19,057 bases of DNA from GCA-003244245 sp036521655 (lineage in GTDB: Bacteria; Actinomycetota; Actinomycetes; Mycobacteriales; Pseudonocardiaceae): positions 1-19,057 of the forward strand of contig DATDHI010000441.1 of NCBI GenBank assembly GCA_036521655.1, in the 5' to 3' direction. Within the stretch, counting starts at the first letter, position 1. Each line of letters opens with the position of its first letter. Shown piece by piece: positions 13,344-19,057 of this stretch. The notes under the pieces are model-generated. The model was given only the letters and a program-made list of their open reading frames with translations, did not search any database and was not told the origin of the DNA. The position numbers and the translations under genes are program-made.

Positions 13344-14616
13344 GCCCGTCCTCCTGCCCGTTCGTTGGCGCGCCGGCAGTGGTGATTGCCACCTGGCGGC
13401 GCGGCGGTGCCGGCACCACCAGGTCCAGCGGGGGCACCGGGTAGTCCGAGCCGGCAGTCGGGATCTCAGAGGATCGCTGCTGCCGTGCGGCGCGGTCCGG
13501 CAGCAGGAAGGCGATGAGCACCAGCGCGCCCAGCAGGATGCCGCCGACCACCAGGATCACCGTCGGGCTGACCTCGGAGGTACGCAGCGCCCGCGCTCCG
13601 GCCACCAGCACGATCCAGACCAGGCTGCCCGGCACCAGCAGCTTCCAGCCCAGCTCCATGAACTGGTCGTACCGCAGCCGGGGCAGCGTGCCGCGCAGCC
13701 AGATGAACACGAACACGAAGGCCAGCAGCTTGCCGATGAACCACAGCGGACTCCACCAGCCGTGGTCCAGCGGCCCGCCGGCCAGCGGCCATGGCGCGTG
13801 CCAGCCACCGAGGAACAGTGTGGTGGCCATCGCCGAGACGGTGACCACGTTGATGTATTCGGCCAGGAAGAACAGCATGAACTTCATCGAGGAGTACTCG
13901 GTGTGGAAGCCACCGACCAGTTCCGACTCCGCCTCTGGCAAGTCGAAGGGGGCACGGTTGGTCTCACCGACCATCGACACGCAGAACACCGCGAAGCTGG
14001 GGAACAGCAGGAACACGAACCACCACTGGTGGGACTGCGCGGCCACGATGTCCGCCGTCGACAGCGAGCCCGCGTAGAGGATCACCGCGACGATCGACAA
14101 TCCGAGGGCGATCTCGTAGGAGATCACCTGGGCAGCCGAGCGCAACGAGCCCAGCAGCGGGTAGGGCGAGCCTGACGCCCAGCCGGACAGCACGATCCCG
14201 TAGACGCCGAGCGAGGAGCAGGCCAGCACGACGAGCACTCCGACGGGCAGGTCGACGAGCTGGAGCACAGTCCGTTCACCGAAGATCGACACCTCGCCGC
14301 CGAGCGGGATCACCGAGAACGCAGTGAACGCCGTGACGGCGGAGATCACCGGAGCGAGGAGGAACACCCAGCGATCGGCCATCGTCGGCATGATGTCCTC
14401 TTTAAACACCAGCTTGAGCCCATCGGCCAGGGACTGCAGCAACCCGAAGGGCCCCACCCGGTTCGGGCCCGGCCGCTGCTGCATGCGGCCCACCACCCGG
14501 CGTTCCGCCCAGATGATGAACAGCACCATGACCTGGAGGAACCCGAAAATAACCAGGAGCTTCACCACGATGAGCCACAGCGGGTCGTCGGCGAGCAGTG
14601 CCTCGGTGGGTGTCAT
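13330..14616 (-). CDS. nuoH: NADH-quinone oxidoreductase subunit H
   Basis: A 428-residue membrane subunit that forms much of the quinone chamber of complex I and connects it to the proton channels. Conserved stretches are AERRVVGRMQQRPGPNRVGP (38-57), GLKLVFKED, the acidic loop EAESELVGGFHTEYSSMKF with NRAPFDLPE before it, and RGTLPRLRYDQFMELGWK. About eight membrane helices are expected. A polar tail of about 55 residues (374-428) contains YPVPPLDL, a Pro-rich stretch also found in actinobacterial NuoH as I recall. ATG 14616 has GGAGGC six bases upstream and overlaps the nuoG stop as ATGA. Confidence 0.95.
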   Translation of the reverse strand: MTPTEALLADDPLWLIVVKLLVIFGFLQVMVLFIIWAERRVVGRMQQRPGPNRVGPFGLLQSLADGLKLVFKEDIMPTMADRWVFLLAPVISAVTAFTAFSVIPLGGEVSIFGERTVLQLVDLPVGVLVVLACSSLGVYGIVLSGWASGSPYPLLGSLRSAAQVISYEIALGLSIVAVILYAGSLSTADIVAAQSHQWWFVFLLFPSFAVFCVSMVGETNRAPFDLPEAESELVGGFHTEYSSMKFMLFFLAEYINVVTVSAMATTLFLGGWHAPWPLAGGPLDHGWWSPLWFIGKLLAFVFVFIWLRGTLPRLRYDQFMELGWKLLVPGSLVWIVLVAGARALRTSEVSPTVILVVGGILLGALVLIAFLLPDRAARQQRSSEIPTAGSDYPVPPLDLVVPAPPRRQVAITTAGAPTNGQEDGHGPA

Positions 14617-17075
14617 CGGCCGCCTCCGTCGCCGCTGCGCACGGTGACCACGGTGCCGTGCCCGGCACCGAGGCTGCGCCGGACGGTAGCGGGTCCGGAG
14701 TTACCCGGAATCCACACCACCCCCGCCGGTAGGTCGGCGGCCGCGACCGGCAGGGTCACTGAGCCCAGCTGGGTGGACACCGTGACCTGCCCACCGAGAT
14801 GCACCCCGAGCTCGGCGGCGGTGGCCTCGGACAGCAGCGCGACGGCGGGCCGGGCGGTGCCAGCCAGATGCGGCTCGCCGTCCTGCATCGACCCGTTGTC
14901 CAGCAGCCGGCGCCAGGTGGCCAGCACGGCCTGCCCGGCCTCCGGCGCACTGACCGGTCCTGCAGGCACCTGCGCCCCTCGGCGACCGGTGCTGAGACGC
15001 TCGTGGCCGCCCAGTGCCGCCAAACCCGCCCATGCGGCGGCCGGGGTCTGGGTGAACAGATCGACGTCCATCTCGACGGCGAGGCTGTCCAGCACCCGGC
15101 AGTCCGGCAGCATCGCCCGAGCACCCTGGATACCACGGGCACCCGGAGTGATCGTGCTGGCGAACTCGCGGCGGCGGCCCTCCCAGTCGAGGTAGCTGCC
15201 GGCCTTCTCGGCTGCGGACGCGATCGGCAGCACCACGTCGGCAGCGGCGGTGACCGGTGAAGGCCGCATCTCCAGGCTGACCACGAACTTGGCCCGGCTC
15301 AGCGCCAACTCCGCCTCCCAGGGATCGGGCAGGTCAGCGGGGTCCACACCACCGACGACCAGCCCCGCGAGCTGCCCAGCCACCGCGGCGGCCACGATCC
15401 CGGCGGTATCCCGGCCTGGTGTGCTCGGGAGCGTCACCCCCCAGGCAGCCTCGACGTCCGCGCGGGCCACCGGGTCGATGACCGACCTGCCGCCAGGCAG
15501 CAGGGTCGGCACCGCGCCAGCCTCCAGGGCACCCCGCTCACCAGCCCGCCGGGGGATCCAGGCAATCCGGGCACCGGTAGCGGCAGCCAGCCGGCTCACC
15601 GCGGAGTACAGCCCGGGCACCTCGGCGGCACGCTCACCGACCAGGATCACCGCACCCGGTTGAGTCAACGCCTCCCGCGCGGGGCCTTCCAGGACGTCCA
15701 ACACCGCTGGTTCACCGCCGGGCACCACCCGCAGCAGGGTGCCGTGGGTCCGGCGCACTGCGGGGGTGGTGAACTGCCCGATGTGGAATACCGGCATTGC
15801 GCGGTCCCGGGCGGCGCGGCGCAGCCGGAGGTAGACGATCGGCGACTCCTCCTCCGGCTCGAAGGCCACGCAGAGCACCGCGGGGGCGCTGCTGATGTCG
15901 TTGTAGGTCACCCCGCCGTTGTCCGGGGCAATGCCGACCACATGCGCGGCGAGGAAGTCCAGTTCCTCAGCGCTGTGGGCGCGCGCCCGGAAGTCGATGT
16001 CGTTGGTGGACAGCGCGACCCGGGCGAACTTGGCATAGGCGAAGGCGTCCTCGACAGTCAGCCGGCCACCGGCGAGCACCCCGACGCCGCTATCCCTGCA
16101 CTCCAGCAACCCCGTGGCGGCCGCCTGCAACGCCTCGGTCCAGGACGCCGGCTGCAGCGCACCGAGACCGTCCCGGACCAGCGGCCGGGTGATCCGGTCT
16201 TCGGCGCTGGCATAGGCGAAGGCGAAGCGGCCCTTGTCGCAGTTCCACTCCTCGTTGACCTCGGGGTCGATCCCGGCGAGCCGGCGTGTCACCATGCCCC
16301 GCCGCGAGTCGGTGCGCTGCGCGCAGCCCGAGGCGCAGTGCTCGCACACCCCGCGGGTGGAGACCAGGTCGAAGGGCCGGGACCGGAACCGGTAGGCAGC
16401 GCTGGTCAGCGCGCCGACCGGGCAGATCTGGATCGTGTTGCCGGAGAAGTAGGACTGGAAGGGCTTGTCGGCCGCCACTGCGACCTGCTGATCGGAGCCG
16501 CGTTCGAACATCTCGATGAACTCGTCCCCGGCGATCTGCTCGGAGAAGCGGGTGCAGCGCTGGCAGAGCACGCAGCGCTCCCGGTCGAGCAGCACCTCGG
16601 TGGAGATCGGGATCGGTTTGGCGAAAGTGCGCTTGGTCTCGATGAACCGGGAGTCCGCCCGGCCGTTGGACATTGCCTGGTTCTGCAGCGGGCACTCGCC
16701 GCCCTTGTCGCAGATCGGGCAGTCCAGCGGATGGTTGATCAGCAGCAGCTCCATCATGCCCTGCTGCGCCTTGTCAGCCACCTCCGAGGTGTGCTGGGTC
16801 TTGACGACCATGCCGCCGGCCACCGCGATGGTGCAGCTGGCCTGGGGCTTGGGCATCGGGCGCCCGCCCATCTCCACCTCGACCAGACACTGCCGGCAGG
16901 CTCCCGCCGGCTCCAGCAGCGGATGGTCGCAGAAGCGCGGGACGATGATGCCCAGCCGCTCGCAGGTCCGGATCACCAGCTCACCCTTGGGGGCGTCGAC
17001 CTCGCGACCGTCGATGGTCAGCCTGACGTACCCCTCCGGCACTGCGCGATCGGCGGCCTGCTGTGCCAGCGTCAT
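14613..17075 (-). CDS. nuoG: NADH-quinone oxidoreductase subunit G
   Basis: An 820-residue iron-sulfur subunit of the hydrophilic arm. In order: [2Fe-2S] N1b with Cys49, Cys60, Cys63 and Cys81; the His-Cys3 [4Fe-4S] N5 with His115, Cys119, Cys122 and Cys128; N4 with Cys168, Cys171, Cys174 and Cys218; and the extra off-path cluster N7 with Cys244, Cys247, Cys251 and Cys279, which only some bacteria keep. The rest is a molybdopterin-oxidoreductase-like domain, expected to be without cofactor in complex I, ending in a small beta-barrel domain. ATG 17075 overlaps the nuoF stop (ATGA), with AGGA upstream. The domain from about 300 to 720 is divergent and Ala/Gly-rich, common in actinobacteria. Confidence 0.95.
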   Translation of the reverse strand: MTLAQQAADRAVPEGYVRLTIDGREVDAPKGELVIRTCERLGIIVPRFCDHPLLEPAGACRQCLVEVEMGGRPMPKPQASCTIAVAGGMVVKTQHTSEVADKAQQGMMELLLINHPLDCPICDKGGECPLQNQAMSNGRADSRFIETKRTFAKPIPISTEVLLDRERCVLCQRCTRFSEQIAGDEFIEMFERGSDQQVAVAADKPFQSYFSGNTIQICPVGALTSAAYRFRSRPFDLVSTRGVCEHCASGCAQRTDSRRGMVTRRLAGIDPEVNEEWNCDKGRFAFAYASAEDRITRPLVRDGLGALQPASWTEALQAAATGLLECRDSGVGVLAGGRLTVEDAFAYAKFARVALSTNDIDFRARAHSAEELDFLAAHVVGIAPDNGGVTYNDISSAPAVLCVAFEPEEESPIVYLRLRRAARDRAMPVFHIGQFTTPAVRRTHGTLLRVVPGGEPAVLDVLEGPAREALTQPGAVILVGERAAEVPGLYSAVSRLAAATGARIAWIPRRAGERGALEAGAVPTLLPGGRSVIDPVARADVEAAWGVTLPSTPGRDTAGIVAAAVAGQLAGLVVGGVDPADLPDPWEAELALSRAKFVVSLEMRPSPVTAAADVVLPIASAAEKAGSYLDWEGRRREFASTITPGARGIQGARAMLPDCRVLDSLAVEMDVDLFTQTPAAAWAGLAALGGHERLSTGRRGAQVPAGPVSAPEAGQAVLATWRRLLDNGSMQDGEPHLAGTARPAVALLSEATAAELGVHLGGQVTVSTQLGSVTLPVAAADLPAGVVWIPGNSGPATVRRSLGAGHGTVVTVRSGDGGGR

Positions 17076-18454
17076 CGGTGCAATCCTGCCAGCTTGCCCT
17101 GCGGGCTACCTGGCTGACCCGACCGGCCGACCGCGGGCTGCTTGGCGCACAGGTCCAGGAACTCCTGCCGGAAATACTTGATCGCGCTGGTGATGGGGCT
17201 GACGGCCCCGTCTCCCAGGGCGCAGAACGACCGGCCCAGGATGTTGTCACAGACGTCCAGCATGGTTTCCACATCCGACGGGGTGCCTTCGTGGCGGAGC
17301 ATCCGCTCGAGGATCTGGAGCAGCCAGTACGTCCCCTCCCGGCACGGGGTGCACTTGCCGCAGGACTCGTGCTTGTAGAACTCCGTCCACTTCATCACGG
17401 CCCACGGCACGCTTACGGTGTTGTTGAAGACCATGATCGCGGTGGTACCCAGCATCGAGCCCGCCGCGGCAGCGCCCTCGAAGTCCAGCGGCACGTCCAG
17501 ATGCTCTGCGGTGAGCAGCGGGGTGGACGATCCCCCTGGTGTCCAGAACTTCAGCGGGCCGCCCTTCATCCCGCCGGCCATGTCCAGCAGTTCGCGCAGC
17601 GTGATACCCAGCGGGGCCTCGTACTGGCCCGGCCGCTTCACGTGCCCGGAGATCGAGTAGATCTTGGGACCGGGCGAGCGTTCGGTGCCCATCTCGCGGA
17701 ACCAGTCCGACCCGCCGTTGACGATGTAGGGCACCGACGCGATCGTCTCAACGTTGTTCACTACCGTCGGTGCCGCGTAGAGCCCGGCGGTGGCCGGGAA
17801 CGGCGGCTTAAGCCGCGGTTGGCCGCGCCGGCCCTCCAGCGAGTCCAGCAGTGCGGTCTCCTCGCCGCAGATATAGGCACCCGCACCGGCATGAAGGATG
17901 ATGTCGAGGTCGAATCCGCTGCCGAGGATGTCCTTGCCCAGATATCCGGCCTGGTAGGCCTCCGCCACGGCTTGGTGCAACCGCCGGAAGCAGTGCAGCA
18001 TCTCGCCGCGGACATAGATGAAGCACTGGTGGGCGCGGATCGCGTAGCTGGTGATGATGCAGCCTTCGATCAGCGAATGCGGGTCGGCCATCATCAACGG
18101 GATGTCCTTGCAAGTGCCTGGCTCGCCCTCGTCCGCGTTGATCACCAGGTACTTCGGCTTGGCTGCGGCTCCGCTGGCCGGCTCGCCCTCCTTGGGTTGC
18201 GGGATGAAGCTCCACTTCAGGCCGGTGGGAAAGCCGGCACCACCACGCCCCCGCAGGCCAGAGTCTTTGATCAGCTGGATCAGCTGGTCAGGATGCGCCG
18301 CCAGCGCGGTGCGGACCGCCGTGTACCCCTCCAGCTGGGTGTAGGTGTCGAAGGTCCAGGACTTGGGCGACAGCCACCGCCGGGTCAGCACCGGGGTGAG
18401 CGTCCGCTCGACCACGGCTTCCCCTCCCGTGCCGGCCGCACCGGGGCTGGTCAC
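17072..18454 (-). CDS. nuoF: NADH-quinone oxidoreductase subunit F
   Basis: A 460-residue subunit that binds FMN and NADH and oxidises NADH in the cytoplasm. The FMN/NADH-binding segments are GRGGAGFPTGLKW (69-81), NADEGEPGTCKD (106-117) and GAGAYICGEETALLDSLEG (190-208). The [4Fe-4S] N3 ligands are Cys365, Cys368 and Cys371 (CGKCTPCREG) and Cys411. GTG 18454 overlaps the nuoE TGA (GTGA) and has GGAGAAG just upstream. Residues 1-20 are a non-conserved leader; the family core begins near TPVLTRRW. A C-terminal polar tail follows residue 437. Confidence 0.96.
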   Translation of the reverse strand: MTSPGAAGTGGEAVVERTLTPVLTRRWLSPKSWTFDTYTQLEGYTAVRTALAAHPDQLIQLIKDSGLRGRGGAGFPTGLKWSFIPQPKEGEPASGAAAKPKYLVINADEGEPGTCKDIPLMMADPHSLIEGCIITSYAIRAHQCFIYVRGEMLHCFRRLHQAVAEAYQAGYLGKDILGSGFDLDIILHAGAGAYICGEETALLDSLEGRRGQPRLKPPFPATAGLYAAPTVVNNVETIASVPYIVNGGSDWFREMGTERSPGPKIYSISGHVKRPGQYEAPLGITLRELLDMAGGMKGGPLKFWTPGGSSTPLLTAEHLDVPLDFEGAAAAGSMLGTTAIMVFNNTVSVPWAVMKWTEFYKHESCGKCTPCREGTYWLLQILERMLRHEGTPSDVETMLDVCDNILGRSFCALGDGAVSPITSAIKYFRQEFLDLCAKQPAVGRSGQPGSPQGKLAGLHR

Positions 18455-19057
18455 TTCTTCTCCGCGTCAGCCGGTAGCGAGGCCTGGTCCGGCATTGATG
18501 GGGCCTGCCAGCCCTTGTCCTCCGCGAGCCGGTTGCCGGCCAGCGTCTCAGGCGCCGCCGACGGGGCGTCCACCGCGGCCCGCAGCTCCGCCGCCTCGCC
18601 GAAAAAGCCTGCCAGCTGCAGCTCCGCGGTCCGCCAGTCGGTCAGTGGCGCGCCGCGGGTAGGGGCTGGCCGATCCCCGCGGCGCAGCGCGTCCACCAAC
18701 TCCACGGCCGACTCAGGGGTCTGGGTGTCGTAGAACTCGTAGTTCACCTGCAGCACTGGGGCCAGGTCGCAGGCGGCCAGGCATTCGGCGTGCTCGAGGG
18801 TGACTGAACCCTTCGTACCCGGCCGGCCAGCGGTCTCATCATGGCCGACCCCGAGCCGCTTGCGCAGCCGGGCGTAGATGTCGTCGCCGCCCAGCGCCGC
18901 GCACAGCGTGTTGGTGCACACGCTGACCAGGTGCTCACCGCCGGGTTGGCGCTTGTACATGGTGTAGAAGGTCACCACTGCACTCACTTCGGCGGTGGTG
19001 ATTCCCAGCTGCTCGGCGCAGAACGCGATGCCCTCCTGGCTGACGTACCCCTGCACG
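18451..19057 (-). CDS. nuoE: NADH-quinone oxidoreductase subunit E (5' end cut)
   Basis: The right window edge removes the start; about 201 residues are visible, and roughly 40 N-terminal residues are probably missing. This subunit carries the [2Fe-2S] cluster N1a next to the flavin site of NuoF. The thioredoxin-like domain shows the ligand pairs CTNTLC (C-X4-C) and CLAAC (C-X3-C), 40 residues apart. The GTG at 19056 lies inside the gene and is not the start. After about residue 140 of the visible part there is a polar Ala/Pro-rich tail of about 60 residues, absent from E. coli NuoE. Its TGA overlaps the nuoF GTG. Confidence 0.94.
   Translation of the reverse strand, partial: VQGYVSQEGIAFCAEQLGITTAEVSAVVTFYTMYKRQPGGEHLVSVCTNTLCAALGGDDIYARLRKRLGVGHDETAGRPGTKGSVTLEHAECLAACDLAPVLQVNYEFYDTQTPESAVELVDALRRGDRPAPTRGAPLTDWRTAELQLAGFFGEAAELRAAVDAPSAAPETLAGNRLAEDKGWQAPSMPDQASLPADAEKK

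Overview
The window is high-GC actinobacterial chromosome. The full actinobacterial-style nuo operon, the divergent AsnC/DDAH pair, the polyprenyl synthase next to nuoN, HtpX, YajQ and tRNA-Tyr all point to Actinomycetia, most likely Pseudonocardiales; the order-level placement is an impression from gene content and protein style, not a computed result. Most of the window is conserved housekeeping DNA, and I see no phage, transposon, CRISPR or plasmid-type gene.

Layout. Bases 1-332 hold no convincing gene, only a hairpin that may end the tRNA transcript. A tRNA-Tyr(GTA) on the minus strand (333-416) is divergent from yajQ (526-1017, plus). After a 247-base gap with short repeats come a 25-codon leader ORF (1265-1342) and rfbA (1339-2211), joined by a GTGA stop/start overlap. 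rfbA converges on htpX (2227-3093, minus) with a stem-loop across both stop codons. Upstream of htpX is a 164-base gap with an inverted repeat, a 22-base-period tandem repeat and a strong G-quadruplex motif. ddaH (3258-4106, minus) and an AsnC/Lrp regulator (4181-4624, plus) diverge from a short control region with a palindrome. A crotonase-fold gene (4665-5414, plus) follows the regulator and converges on a polyprenyl diphosphate synthase gene (5420-6433, minus), again with a stem-loop over the junction.

From 6433 to the right edge everything is on the minus strand and forms the distal part of the complex I operon: nuoE (cut by the window edge), nuoF, G, H, I, J, K, L, M, N, then the polyprenyl synthase. 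Most junctions are 4-base ATGA or GTGA overlaps; the one clear break is a 58-base gap between nuoK and nuoL. nuoA-D would lie beyond the right edge.

How the genes work together. NuoE/F/G form the NADH-oxidising arm, NuoI carries electrons towards the quinone, and NuoH/J/K/L/M/N are membrane subunits that pump protons. The polyprenyl synthase probably makes the side chain of menaquinone, the quinone that complex I reduces in these bacteria. ddaH and its divergent AsnC regulator look like an arginine or methylarginine unit. rfbA, htpX and yajQ are separate housekeeping or stress functions. The points most worth a second look are the leader ORF fused to rfbA, the stop-codon-spanning stem-loops at both convergent junctions, the G-quadruplex after ddaH, the probable leaderless promoter with embedded palindrome for ddaH, and a crotonase that lacks both catalytic glutamates.
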